Notes: generated by a model not told the origin, from the sequence alone. A stretch of DNA of 64,000 nucleotides from Phocaeicola plebeius (GCA_022767125.1 JALEPZ010000068.1:1-64000); one strand, 5' to 3'; counted from the first letter of the stretch, positions 17,256 to 25,854 are shown. Numbers and translations: made by a program.

Positions 17256-18767
17256 TCAACCCTGATGGTTCAATGCCAGCATGTCTTCAATCAGGTCACG
17301 GTTATTGCTCAGGCGCGGCACCTTGTGCTGCCCGCCCAGTTTGCCTTTCTGCTTCAGCCAGTCGTGGAAGAGGCCGGGGCGGGCCACGATGATTTCCAGC
17401 TTCTGCAGGGTGATGTCCTTGTGGCGCTTGGCTTCGTAGTCCGAGTTGATGGACTGCAGGGCCGTATCGAGGATGTCACGGAATTTCTCCAGATGGTCGG
17501 GCATCGTGCTGAACTCGATGAGCCACTGGTGGCGGCATTGGGCATTGGCATCCATGAAGACGGGAGCAGCCGAATAGTCGAGGACCTGGGCACCCGTAGC
17601 GGCGCAGGCCTGGGCCAGTCCTTTGTCGGCATTGTCTACCATCAGCTCTTCTCCGAAGGCGTTGATGAACGACTTGGTACGTCCGCTGATGATGAACTTA
17701 TAGGGGTTCTTCTGCGTGAACTTCACTGTGTCGCCGATGATGTAGCGCCACAGGCCGCAGGAGGTACTGATGACAAGGGCATAGTTGCGGCCCACTTCCA
17801 CTCCGGTCAGGGGAACAATGTGGGGAGCCGGGTTCTCCAGTTCTTCCAGCGGAATAAACTCGTAGAACACATCGTAGTCAATCATCAACTCCATGGCCGG
17901 GTCGGACAGGTCGTTCTGCAAACCGAAGAAGCCTTCGCTGGCATTGTAGGTCTCCATGTAGTGCATCCGCGGACTTCGGATGAGCTGGCGGTATTGTTCA
18001 CGATAGGGCGTGAAGCAGACACCGCCGTGGAAGAAGACTTCCAGGTGGGGCCATACCTCGTCGAGGGTCTTGGCACCCGTCTTTTCCAGGATACGCTTGA
18101 TGACAGCCAGCATCCACGAGGGGACACCCGACAGGTTGGTGACATTCTTGTGGATGGTGGTGTCGGCAATGCGCTCCACCTTCTCCTCGAACTCGCTCAG
18201 CAGGGCAATCTCCTTGCTCGGTACACGGATCAGGTTGGCCAGGGGATGGATGTTCTGGATGAGGATGGCCGAGAGGTCGCCTACCAGGCTGTCCTTGACG
18301 TTGTAGTTCGGGCTGTGGCTGCCGCCCAGAATCAGGCCCTTGCCCGAGAACATCCGGCTCTGAGGGTTCGAGCGAAGGTAGAGGGCCACGGCATCCGTAC
18401 CGCCTTTGTAGTGGATATTCTTCAGTCCTTCGCGGCTGACGGGGATGAACTTGCTCTTGTCGTTGGTGGTACCCGAGGATTTGGCGTACCAGTTGACCTT
18501 GCCCGGCCACAGCACATCGCTTTCTCCGTGGCGCATGCGGTCTACATACCCCTTGATGTCCTCGTAGGTCTGGATGGGAACCCTACCGAAGTCGGTGTAC
18601 GACTTCATGCTCCCGTAGTTATAGTGTCTGCCCCATTCCGTCGAGGCAGCTCGTTGGATCAGTCGGCGAAACACCCGTTCCTGCAGTTCCTCGGCACGGG
18701 TGTCGTACTGGTCGACGGCTTTCTGGCGGGGGACAAACAGTTTCCCGATGAGTTGAGTTGAAACCAT
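17256..18767 (-). CDS. GH3 auxin-responsive-promoter-family adenylating enzyme
   Basis: 503 residues, the bacterial homologue of plant GH3 acyl-amido synthetases (ANL-like adenylate-forming fold). The phosphate-binding loop is KSSGTTNDKSKFIPVS (about residues 92-107). Other signatures are GVPSWMLAVIKRIL, YNASEGFFGLQND and a C-terminal KFIISGRTKSFINAFGEE. The family activates a carboxylic acid with ATP and conjugates it, usually to an amino acid; the bacterial substrates are unknown. It is first in a minus-strand run with the Big_5 lipoprotein and DUF3108 gene and shares a divergent region with pfkA. Confidence 0.85.
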   Translation of the reverse strand: MVSTQLIGKLFVPRQKAVDQYDTRAEELQERVFRRLIQRAASTEWGRHYNYGSMKSYTDFGRVPIQTYEDIKGYVDRMRHGESDVLWPGKVNWYAKSSGTTNDKSKFIPVSREGLKNIHYKGGTDAVALYLRSNPQSRMFSGKGLILGGSHSPNYNVKDSLVGDLSAILIQNIHPLANLIRVPSKEIALLSEFEEKVERIADTTIHKNVTNLSGVPSWMLAVIKRILEKTGAKTLDEVWPHLEVFFHGGVCFTPYREQYRQLIRSPRMHYMETYNASEGFFGLQNDLSDPAMELMIDYDVFYEFIPLEELENPAPHIVPLTGVEVGRNYALVISTSCGLWRYIIGDTVKFTQKNPYKFIISGRTKSFINAFGEELMVDNADKGLAQACAATGAQVLDYSAAPVFMDANAQCRHQWLIEFSTMPDHLEKFRDILDTALQSINSDYEAKRHKDITLQKLEIIVARPGLFHDWLKQKGKLGGQHKVPRLSNNRDLIEDMLALNHQG

Positions 18768-18796
18768 TTTCTTTCTGTTTTTACATTCTTAGCGCA

Positions 18797-18804
18797 CAAA
18801 GGTA
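18797..18804 (-). promoter_or_regulatory. -7 box upstream of the GH3-family gene
   Basis: The reverse strand reads TACCTTTG (TAnnTTTG), 29 bp upstream of the start at 18767. The -33 box is weak. Confidence 0.45.
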
Positions 18805-18816
18805 GACTATTTATTG

Positions 18817-18858
18817 GTGAAAACAGGGCCGTAGCAATTATTTTTTTGCTGTTTTCAC
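18817..18858. promoter_or_regulatory. Perfect 10-bp inverted repeat between divergent genes
   Basis: GTGAAAACAG (18817-18826) and CTGTTTTCAC (18849-18858) are exact inverted copies with a 22-nt AT-rich spacer. They lie between the -7 box of the GH3 gene and the pfkA start. This could be a protein-binding operator for one or both genes, or a hairpin in the pfkA leader if transcription starts upstream. Confidence 0.4.
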
Positions 18859-18902
18859 AAATCTACGCTTTTTTCTTATATCTTTACCACATCTTGAAAA
18901 AT

Positions 18903-18908
18903 AGGAGG
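18903..18908 (+). promoter_or_regulatory. Strong Shine-Dalgarno site of pfkA
   Basis: AGGAGG lies 5 nt before the ATG at 18914. Strong SD sites are unusual in Bacteroidetes, where most genes of this window lack one, so it fixes the start and hints at high expression. Confidence 0.6.
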
Positions 18909-18913
18909 AAATC

Positions 18914-19927
18914 ATGAGAATAGGAATATTGACATCGGGGGGCGACTGCCCCGGCATCAATGCCACCATCAGAGGTGTCTGCAAAACAGCCATCAACCAT
19001 TATGGAATGGAAGTGTATGGTATTCACAGCGGCTTTCGGGGCTTGCTGGACGACGATATCATTCCGCTGACGGAAGGCGACCTGACGGGGTTGCTGAACA
19101 TGGGTGGAACCATTCTGGGAACTTCGCGAGAGAAGCCGTTCAAGAAACGGGGAAACTCGGCTTTGTCGGACGACAAGCCCTCGATGATGCTGAAGACCAT
19201 CGAGCAACATCAGCTGGACTGTATCGTGACCATCGGTGGGAACGGAACGCAGAAGACGGCGGCCAAGCTGGCGGACCTTGGTGTGAATGTGGTGAGCATC
19301 CCTAAGACTATCGACAACGATGTGTGGGGAACTGACACGTCGTTCGGCTTCGATTCGGCGGTGACTATTGCCACCGATGCCATCGACCGGCTTCATTCGA
19401 CGGCCAGTTCCCACCAGCGGGTGATGGTCATCGAAGTGATGGGCCACAAGGCGGGCTGGATTGCCCTCTATTCGGGTATGGCGGGCGGAGGCGACATCAT
19501 TCTGTTGCCGGAGATTCCTTTCGACATCCACCGCATCGGCGACACCATCATCAATCGTCTGAAGAAGGGAAAGCCGTATTCCATTGTGGTAGTGGCAGAA
19601 GGCATCCCCACGCTGAATGGCAAGAAGGCGGGGCAGTTCGTGGCCGAGGAAATCGCTTACGAAACGGGATTTGAAACCCGTGAGACAGTATTGGGCTATA
19701 TCCAGCGGGGAGGTAGTCCGACGGCATACGACCGGATTTTGGCCACACGGATGGGAGGTCATGCCACCGAACTGATTGCAACCGGCCAGTTCGGACGGAT
19801 GGTGTCGTTGAAAGGGGCATCCATTACGTCTGTTCCGCTGAAGGATGTGGCAGGAAAACTGAAACTGGTTACGGAAGATCACGACCTGATAATGCAAGGC
19901 CGCCGTATGGGCGTCTGTTTCGGGTAA
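18914..19927 (+). CDS. pfkA: 6-phosphofructokinase, GGNG / PKTIDND variant
   Basis: 337 residues, phosphofructokinase family. It phosphorylates fructose 6-phosphate in glycolysis. Motifs are ILTSGGDCPGINATIR at the N-terminus, IGGNGTQ (Asn110, Gly111), PKTIDND (Lys131, catalytic Asp134), MGHKAGWIALYSG and GYIQRGGSPTAYDR. In classic ATP enzymes the first loop is GGDG and the second PGTIDND; in classic pyrophosphate enzymes they are GGDD and PKTIDND. This protein has Gly at the phosphoryl-donor position but Lys at the second position, and Asn instead of the usual metal-binding Asp, so ATP versus pyrophosphate use is undecided. Confidence 0.88.
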   Translation: MRIGILTSGGDCPGINATIRGVCKTAINHYGMEVYGIHSGFRGLLDDDIIPLTEGDLTGLLNMGGTILGTSREKPFKKRGNSALSDDKPSMMLKTIEQHQLDCIVTIGGNGTQKTAAKLADLGVNVVSIPKTIDNDVWGTDTSFGFDSAVTIATDAIDRLHSTASSHQRVMVIEVMGHKAGWIALYSGMAGGGDIILLPEIPFDIHRIGDTIINRLKKGKPYSIVVVAEGIPTLNGKKAGQFVAEEIAYETGFETRETVLGYIQRGGSPTAYDRILATRMGGHATELIATGQFGRMVSLKGASITSVPLKDVAGKLKLVTEDHDLIMQGRRMGVCFG

Positions 19928-19959
19928 GGCCGGACAGTTGGCCTTGGCGTGTGTTCAGG

Positions 19960-20070
19960 AAATCAAGTAGGAGGTAAGCGCAAATCGTACGCGTTTATCT
20001 CCTACTCTCACATTTACCGACCTCTCACACCACCTACATGTAGTTCCGCATATGGCGGTTCCTATTTTGG
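19960..20070 (-). other. Possible 3' end of a degraded group II intron
   Basis: On the reverse strand the stretch reads GAACCGCCATATGCGG, then GTAGGTGGTGTGAGAGGTCGG, then a long hairpin made of AGTAGGAG-TAA-CGC and its partner (19966-19981 with 19991-20006, 16 bp counting two G-U pairs), ending CTACTTGATT. This resembles, from memory, the last RNA domains of bacterial group II introns that follow a reverse-transcriptase ORF. No reverse transcriptase ORF is present. The hairpin sits 40 nt after pfkA and could equally serve as its terminator. The intron reading is tentative. Confidence 0.35.
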
Positions 20071-20194
20071 GATGGGAGCCGGACCTGTCTTCCCGTTCAC
20101 AGGAGCAAAGTCAGGGAATGGCTGACAGACCGATGTCGTTTAACGTCGTTAACTCGGCGGGATTTTGCAAGAATGGCCGTTGTAAGTATCTGAT

Positions 20195-20227
20195 AATGGC
20201 TGTTGTAGAAGAACTATAACAGCCATT
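20195..20227. repeat. Perfect 10-bp hairpin
   Basis: AATGGCTGTT (20195-20204) and AACAGCCATT (20218-20227) are exact inverted copies with a 13-nt loop in a gene-free region. GCTGTTGTAGA recurs in both long repeats at 20.4 and 21.0 kb. Confidence 0.5.
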
Positions 20228-20337
20228 CTTATAGGTTGATAACTGCGGTTGTTCCGGCTCACGGTTCGCCTAGAAAACGGCGGATCCAGACCATGAGGCG
20301 GCAACCGATAAAGACATTCGTGACATCCTAACCGATG

Positions 20338-20541
20338 GCCTTAATGACAAATGACAAATGACATTCGTGACAACTTAGTGGTGCGATATGGCTGTAATAT
20401 GCTGTTGTAGAGTGAATTGTCAATTTTGTACATTCTGATTCCAACTGAATTTGTCATTAATGTCATTTGTCATTTGTCATTAATGTCATTAAGACACCTG
20501 CCAACCCCTCTAGACCGGGAAAGGGGAAAGCGGAAGACGAT
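20338..20541. repeat. Intergenic repeat, copy 1 (with ATGAC microrepeats)
   Basis: It starts CCTTAATGACAAATGACAAA, continues with AACTTAGTG, CTGTAATATGCTGTTGTAGA, TTCTGATT and CAACTGAAT, and ends with an inverted run TGTCATTTGTCATTTGTCAT followed by AGACCGGG and GGAAAGCGGAAGAC. The same order of blocks recurs at 20931-21141. The two ATGAC-rich ends are inverted relative to each other, so each copy can fold back. Confidence 0.6.
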
Positions 20542-20600
20542 TCTCGGACGGTCCGTCTGTTGGGGCAGGTTGTCCGAAAACCTTGGGCCACCTATCCAAC

Positions 20601-20718
20601 TGTCATGATGAACGAAGTGAAGCATCTGAATACATCCACTTTGCGCTAACAGATTTCTCACTTCGTTCGAAATGACAGGAGAAAAGAAGAGATTTCTCAG
20701 GTCGTTCGAAATGACAGG
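20601..20718. repeat. REP-like elements (TGTCAT..GAACGAAGTGA family)
   Basis: There are three related 27-29 bp units. One is forward at 20601-20626 (TGTCATGATGAACGAAGTGA). Two are inverted at 20651-20679 and 20690-20718 (each starts AGATTTCTCA and ends TCGTTCGAAATGACAGG; 26 of 29 identical). Similar sequences are widespread in Bacteroidetes intergenic DNA as far as I recall. No coding function. Confidence 0.6.
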
Positions 20719-20789
20719 GAAAAAGGAAAGCGCAAGAACAATTCTCGGACAGTCTGGGGGGCGTAAAAAGGAAGAGAAAAAACACGATT

Positions 20790-20859
20790 CAAATTTTAAT
20801 ATATATAAATATAATATAATTATATTTATATATATATATATATATTAATCTATAAATAG
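20790..20859. repeat. Simple AT-repeat tract
   Basis: About 70 bp composed almost only of A and T, with runs of TATATA. Low complexity; it may be flexible DNA or slippage-prone, and no gene overlaps it. Confidence 0.6.
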
Positions 20860-20930
20860 AGAAGAAAAGTAAAACCAGAAGGAGACTCCGTTCATTCATG
20901 GTCTTCATGACAAATGACTAATAAAAGATG

Positions 20931-21141
20931 ACCTTAATGACAAATGACAAATGACAAAGACGTTCGTGATAACTTAGTGATGCAGTATCACTATAATATG
21001 CTGTTGTAGAGCGAATTCCCATTTTAAATCGTTCTGATTTCAACTGAATATGTCATTTGTCACGAATGTCATTTGTCATTAACATACCTATCACTACCCC
21101 CTTATGGAGCAGACCGGTGAAAGAGGAAAGCGGAAAGACAT
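20931..21141. repeat. Intergenic repeat, copy 2
   Basis: This is a diverged second copy of the 20338-20541 unit with the same block order: ACCTTAATGACAAATGACAAA, AACTTAGTGATG, ATAATATGCTGTTGTAGAG, TTCTGATTTCAACTGAAT, TGTCATTTGTCACGAATGTC, CAGACCGG and GGAAAGCGGAAAGAC. The spacing of about 590 bp and the divergence suggest an old duplication. Confidence 0.6.
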
Positions 21142-21340
21142 CATCAGTATAAGGCAAAGCACGGAGGCGGAGAGCATACTTGCGGACATCTACAGACTGC
21201 TTGACATTACCCCAAAAACTCTGGGGGAAAGAGAATCCATGCTACACCCAAATCGGACTTCGAAAAATCCTGATATTGGAAGTCAATGAGTTGCAGGATG
21301 AATGGCCGCAATGTGGGCTAATAAACATAATCCTATATCA
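21142..21340. other. Gene-free remainder of the repeat region
   Basis: About 200 bp with only short open frames, the best of which (21104-21289, 61 codons) starts inside repeat copy 2 and matches no family I know. I see no gene here. Confidence 0.4.
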
Positions 21341-21386
21341 AAAAAGAAGGGAGATTGCCATCGGCCCATGCCTGACAATCCCCCTT
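21341..21386 (-). terminator. Rho-independent terminator after the acpP operon
   Basis: On the reverse strand AAGGGGGATTG (21386-21376) pairs with CAATCTCCCTT (21357-21347) with one mismatch, followed by CTTTTTTG, a good U-tract. It lies about 40 bp past the stop of the M3 peptidase gene and closes the acpP-fabF-rnc-peptidase run. Confidence 0.7.
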
Positions 21387-21423
21387 GAGTCAGCGGTAGG
21401 TTAGAGTTGATAAGACATTGTCT

Positions 21424-23568
21424 TTATTCCTTCTGCTTCTTCAGCGATTTGGGCGTGTCCAGCCCTCTGTTCTGCAGCAAGTACTTGATGTCGGGGGTCT
21501 TGCCCCGGAAATCCGTGTACATCTTCATGGCATCGTTGATGCCGCCCGGCGACAATACATACTTGCGGAACTTGGCGGCAACTTCCTGGTTGAAGATGTC
21601 TCCGCTCTCGGTATAGGCACCATATGCATCGCAGTCGAGCACTTCCGCCCAGATATAGCTATAGTAGCCAGCCGTGTAGCCGCCGCCCATGGTATGGTTG
21701 AAGTAGGTCGTGCGATAGCGCGAAGGAATCTGTTTCAGCAGTCCCCGCTTGCCCAATACCTGGTCCTCGAATTTCATGACATCCAGGTCGGCCGGCACCT
21801 CCTTCAAGGTATGGAAGTCCATGTCGAGCAGCGAAGCCGCCAGGTATTCCACGGTGGCAAAACCTTGTCCGTACTTGCCGCTCTTGTCGAGCTTCTCGAT
21901 CAAGTCAGCCGGCATCACTTCGCCGGTCTGGTAATGCTTGGCATACACCTTCAGCACTTCGGGTTCGAAGGCCCAGTGCTCGTCGACCTGCGAGGGCAGT
22001 TCCACGAAGTCGCGGGGTACACTGCTGACGCCTGAGTAGTGTACGTCGCGGAAGAGACCGTGCAGGCCGTGGCCGAACTCATGGAACAAGGTCTCGGTTT
22101 CGTCGGCACTCAGCAGGGCAGGTTCGCCGGCAGACGGCTTGGTGAAGTTGCAGACAATGGTCACGATGGGAACCACCTTGTTGCCGTGAGCATCGTAGGT
22201 CTGCGGACGATAGCTGCCACACCAGGCACCGCCCCGTTTGCTCTCTCGGGGGAAGAAGTCAAAGTAGATGATACCCAGCAGTTTCCCGTCGTTGTCCGTG
22301 CATTCGAAGACCTGTGCTTCGGGATGCGGTTTCGGCATGTAGCTCAGCGGACGGAAGTGGATGCCATAGAGGCGGTTGGCCACATAGAACACGCCGCCCA
22401 GCACATTGTTCAGCTCCAGATAGGGGCGTACTTCGTTTTCATCGATGTTGAAACGCGCCTTCTTGGCTTTCTCGAAATAGTAGCGCCAGTCCCATCCCTG
22501 AGGTTCGAACTTCTTGCCGTCTTTCTTGATTTCTGCCTTGATGTCGGCCAGCTCTTCCTTGGCCTTGTTCAGGGCCGGTGTCCACAGCTGGTCGAGCAGT
22601 TGGTAGACATTCTCTTCGTTCTGGGCCATGCGGTCTTCGAGAGCCATCGAGGCATAGTCCTGGAAGCCCATCAGCCGGGCCTTCTCCAGGCGGGCCGCCA
22701 CGAGGTCGCGTACCACCTTCTTGTTGTCGGCATCGTTGCCGTTGTTGCCCCGGTTGGTATAGGCCTTGAAGATGCGTTCGCGCAGTTCACGGTTGTCGGC
22801 ATATTGCAGGAACGGCATGACACTGGGGTTCTGCAGGGTGAAGACCCATTTGCCCTCCAGCCCCTGGGCCTTGGCTGTTTCGGCGGCTCCGGCAATCAGG
22901 GTTGCCGGCAGTCCGGACAGGTCGGCCGGATCTTCGATGACCAGCTTGAAGGCATTGGTCTCTTTCAGCATGTTCTGCCCGAAGGTGAGCTGCAGCATTG
23001 AAATCTGGCTGTTCAGTTCGCGCAATTTCTGCTGGTCGGCTTCGCTCAGGTTAGCCCCATTGCGGGCAAAACTCTTGTAGGTGTTCTCCAATAGCTTGCT
23101 GTCTTCTGCATTCAGGTGCAGCTGCTCCCGCTGGTCGTAGACGGCCTTGACACGGGCAAAGAGGGCGGCGTTCAGGGAGATGTCATCGCGATGGGCAGAG
23201 AGCAGGGGCGTCATTTCCTTGCTCAGGGCCTGCATTTCGGCAGAAGTGTTGGCACTGTTCAGACCACCGAATACAATCTGTACCTTGTTCAGCAGTTGGC
23301 CGCACTGGTCCAGGGCAACGATGGTGTTCTGGAACGAGGGAGCTTCCGGGTTGTTGACAATGGCCTGAATCTCCTGTTTCTGTTCTTCCATCCCCTTCAG
23401 CATTCCCTCCCGGTAATCCTGGAGAGTGATTTCCTCGAACGGCGGTACGCCGTAAGGGGTCTTGTATTCCGAGAGGAACGGATTGGTGTGAGTGGCCGTA
23501 GTCTGTGCGAATACGGCAGTCGAAGCTCCCATGAGGGTGGCTACGACAAGTGACTGGGTAAAATTCAT
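21424..23568 (-). CDS. dcp: M3-family metallopeptidase (peptidyl-dipeptidase Dcp-like)
   Basis: 714 residues. A cleavable signal peptide (about 1-22, ending STAVFAQ) directs it to the periplasm. The zinc motif is HEFGH (His496, Glu497, His500) in TLFHEFGHGLHGLF, with the third ligand expected in the downstream ELPSQVDEHWAFEPEV. The family cleaves dipeptides or short peptides from oligopeptides. Length and architecture match periplasmic Dcp-type enzymes of Bacteroidetes. It ends the acpP-fabF-rnc run, 27 nt after rnc, and is followed by a terminator. Confidence 0.9.
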   Translation of the reverse strand: MNFTQSLVVATLMGASTAVFAQTTATHTNPFLSEYKTPYGVPPFEEITLQDYREGMLKGMEEQKQEIQAIVNNPEAPSFQNTIVALDQCGQLLNKVQIVFGGLNSANTSAEMQALSKEMTPLLSAHRDDISLNAALFARVKAVYDQREQLHLNAEDSKLLENTYKSFARNGANLSEADQQKLRELNSQISMLQLTFGQNMLKETNAFKLVIEDPADLSGLPATLIAGAAETAKAQGLEGKWVFTLQNPSVMPFLQYADNRELRERIFKAYTNRGNNGNDADNKKVVRDLVAARLEKARLMGFQDYASMALEDRMAQNEENVYQLLDQLWTPALNKAKEELADIKAEIKKDGKKFEPQGWDWRYYFEKAKKARFNIDENEVRPYLELNNVLGGVFYVANRLYGIHFRPLSYMPKPHPEAQVFECTDNDGKLLGIIYFDFFPRESKRGGAWCGSYRPQTYDAHGNKVVPIVTIVCNFTKPSAGEPALLSADETETLFHEFGHGLHGLFRDVHYSGVSSVPRDFVELPSQVDEHWAFEPEVLKVYAKHYQTGEVMPADLIEKLDKSGKYGQGFATVEYLAASLLDMDFHTLKEVPADLDVMKFEDQVLGKRGLLKQIPSRYRTTYFNHTMGGGYTAGYYSYIWAEVLDCDAYGAYTESGDIFNQEVAAKFRKYVLSPGGINDAMKMYTDFRGKTPDIKYLLQNRGLDTPKSLKKQKE

Positions 23569-23595
23569 ATGGTTCGCTAAATAGATTCGTTAAGG

Positions 23596-24585
23596 TTACT
23601 CTTGGGCAGCGTGCCGGGAGAAAGCGGCTTCTTCCGCCTCGGCGATGATGCGCTCCATGTCGCCATATCGCTGCATCGGTTCGTCGTCCGGGTCTGCCTC
23701 GTGTGTCTCATCCGCATCCGGTTTCAGTTCCTGTTGTTTCACTTCCTGCAAAGTGGCGGTGAGGACTGCGGCGACGGCCGGCTGCGCTTCCTGCACCGGT
23801 TCTGCCAGTTGTTCGCGTTCAGCTTTCACCGCAAAGATGGCATCGATGAATTTCGGATCGTTCTTGATGAGCTGCAGGGTTTCACGGGCAGCCTCCTGTT
23901 GCGATTCTTTCTTCGAATACCCCTTTCCGGAACCGGCTTTCAGTGATTCCACCATGACCTGAGTGGTGAAGACCAGGTTCTGTTCTTCATCGACCGACTG
24001 GCCGGCCAGCTCGAAGGTTATCTGGAACTTGTTCTTCTGGCTCCATTCGATGAGCTTCGACTTGAAGTTCACTTCCTTGCGCGACACCTTCTCCAGATTC
24101 AGGTAGGGGGCGATGATACGCTCTTCCATGAACTTCATGCACGCCTCGTAGCCCCGGTCCAGGTAGATGGCGCCTACCAGCGCCTCGAAGGCATTGCCAC
24201 AGAGGTAGCTGTTGTGCGACGACTGGCGGGTGGCCGACTTGATGAGCTTGTCGAGCCCTATCTGCACGGCGACCCGGTTCAGCGTGTCGCGCTGCACGAT
24301 TTTCGAGCGGGTATTGGTGAGGAAGCCTTCGCGCTTGCCTTCGAACCGCTTGTAGACGATATCGGCTACCACGGCATCCAGTATGGCATCGCCCAGGAAC
24401 TCCAGCCGCTCATTGTTGATCAGCCGTCCCTTGTCCGACTTCACCGACGACGACTTGTGGAGCAGTGCCTGCTGGTAGACCTCGATATTGCGGGGATAAA
24501 ACCCCAACATCTTGTAAAAACAAAGATAAGGCTCCTTATCCTTACGGAAAAGGAGTCTTATCCTGTCAGTCATATTTCCAAACAC
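23596..24585 (-). CDS. rnc: Ribonuclease III with C-terminal extension
   Basis: 329 residues; cuts double-stranded RNA in rRNA and mRNA processing. The signature NNERLEFLGDAILDAV lies at about residues 57-72, and the second catalytic acidic region is GNAFEALVGAIYLDRGYE. A dsRNA-binding domain follows at about 170-245 (KGYSKKESQQEAARETL). Beyond residue 250 there is an 80-residue Glu/Gln/Ala-rich tail absent from the E. coli enzyme. It lies 3 nt after fabF, a linkage known from many bacteria. Met5 is an alternative start. Confidence 0.93.
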   Translation of the reverse strand: MFGNMTDRIRLLFRKDKEPYLCFYKMLGFYPRNIEVYQQALLHKSSSVKSDKGRLINNERLEFLGDAILDAVVADIVYKRFEGKREGFLTNTRSKIVQRDTLNRVAVQIGLDKLIKSATRQSSHNSYLCGNAFEALVGAIYLDRGYEACMKFMEERIIAPYLNLEKVSRKEVNFKSKLIEWSQKNKFQITFELAGQSVDEEQNLVFTTQVMVESLKAGSGKGYSKKESQQEAARETLQLIKNDPKFIDAIFAVKAEREQLAEPVQEAQPAVAAVLTATLQEVKQQELKPDADETHEADPDDEPMQRYGDMERIIAEAEEAAFSRHAAQE

Positions 24586-24588
24586 AGT

Positions 24589-25854
24589 TTATTCAGTGTA
24601 TTTTTTAATGATTACACATGCATTGTGTCCGCCGAAACCAAACGTGTTGCTCAATGCGGCACGAACGGGGCGTTGCTGTGCCTTGTTGAACGTGAAGTTC
24701 AGGTTGTAGTCGATATTCTCGTCGTTGTCACCCTCTTCGTGGTTGATGGTGGGAGGAACAATGTCGTTCTTAACAGACAGCGTGCAGGCGATGGCCTCAA
24801 CTGCTCCTGTTGCACCCAGCAGGTGACCTGTCATCGACTTGGTGGAACTGATGTTCAGTTGGTAGGCGTGTTCGCCGAACACTTCCTTGATGGCCTTCAC
24901 TTCCGAAACGTCACCCACGGGGGTCGATGTGCCGTGGACATTGATATAGTCGATGTCCTCAGGCTGCATGCCGGCATCGTCGAGTGCGTTCTTCATCACG
25001 AGGATGGCACCCAGTCCTTCGGGATGGGAAGCGGTGAGGTGATAAGCGTCGGCCGAAGCACCGGTACCGGCGAGTTCGGCATAGATCTTGGCACCACGTG
25101 CCTTGGCATGTTCCAGCTCTTCCAGAATCAGACAGCCGGCTCCTTCGCCCATGATGAAGCCGTCGCGGCTGGCGCTGAACGGACGGGAAGCGTGGGTGGG
25201 GTCGTCGTTACGGGTAGAGAGGGCATGCATGGCATTGAAGCCGCCTACACCGGCGGGGAAAATGGCAGCCTCGGCACCACCGGTTACGATGGCGTTGGCC
25301 TTTCCCAGACGGATATAGTTGAAAGCGTCACAGATAGCGTTGGAAGAAGACGCGCAGGCCGAAGTGGTCGTGAAGTTCGGGCCGTGGAAACCATACTTGA
25401 TGGAAATCTGGCCGGAAGCGATGTCGGCAATCATCTTCGGGATGAAGAACGGGCTGTATTTCGGGCCGATGGTATCTTTGGTCTTTTCGTAGCCGGCCAC
25501 TTCTTCTTCGAAGGTGTGGATGCCGCCAATACCTACCCCAAGAATCACACCGATGCGGTTCAGGTCTTCTGTTTCAAGATCCAGGCCCGAGTCGGCAACG
25601 GCTTCGTGAGCCACAGCCATGGCATACTGGGTATACAGGTCCATCTTGCGGGCTTCCTTGCGGTCGATGAACTTCGACGCATCGAAGTTCTTTACCTCAC
25701 ACGCGAACTGTGTCTTGAATTTGGACGCATCAAAATGAGTAATAGGCCCTGCCCCGCTTACTCCGTTGACCAAGTTTTCCCAGAATTCGGGAACGGTATT
25801 GCCAAGCGGTGTGAGCGCACCAAGACCTGTTACTACTACTCTTTTTAACTCCAT
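24589..25854 (-). CDS. fabF: Beta-ketoacyl-ACP synthase II
   Basis: 421 residues from the ATG at 25854. A TTG three codons upstream is possible but less likely. It condenses malonyl-ACP with acyl-ACP in fatty-acid elongation. The catalytic triad of the thiolase fold is Cys167 (TTTSACASSSNAI), His307 (NVHGTSTPVGD) and His344 (SMTGHLLGATG). It lies 12 nt downstream of acpP, its substrate carrier, and 3 nt before rnc. All motifs and the length are standard. Confidence 0.96.
   Translation of the reverse strand: MELKRVVVTGLGALTPLGNTVPEFWENLVNGVSGAGPITHFDASKFKTQFACEVKNFDASKFIDRKEARKMDLYTQYAMAVAHEAVADSGLDLETEDLNRIGVILGVGIGGIHTFEEEVAGYEKTKDTIGPKYSPFFIPKMIADIASGQISIKYGFHGPNFTTTSACASSSNAICDAFNYIRLGKANAIVTGGAEAAIFPAGVGGFNAMHALSTRNDDPTHASRPFSASRDGFIMGEGAGCLILEELEHAKARGAKIYAELAGTGASADAYHLTASHPEGLGAILVMKNALDDAGMQPEDIDYINVHGTSTPVGDVSEVKAIKEVFGEHAYQLNISSTKSMTGHLLGATGAVEAIACTLSVKNDIVPPTINHEEGDNDENIDYNLNFTFNKAQQRPVRAALSNTFGFGGHNACVIIKKYTE

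Noticed and set aside
21104..21289. 61-codon frame in the repeat region
   Set aside because: It begins inside a repeat copy, matches no family, and lacks a promoter.
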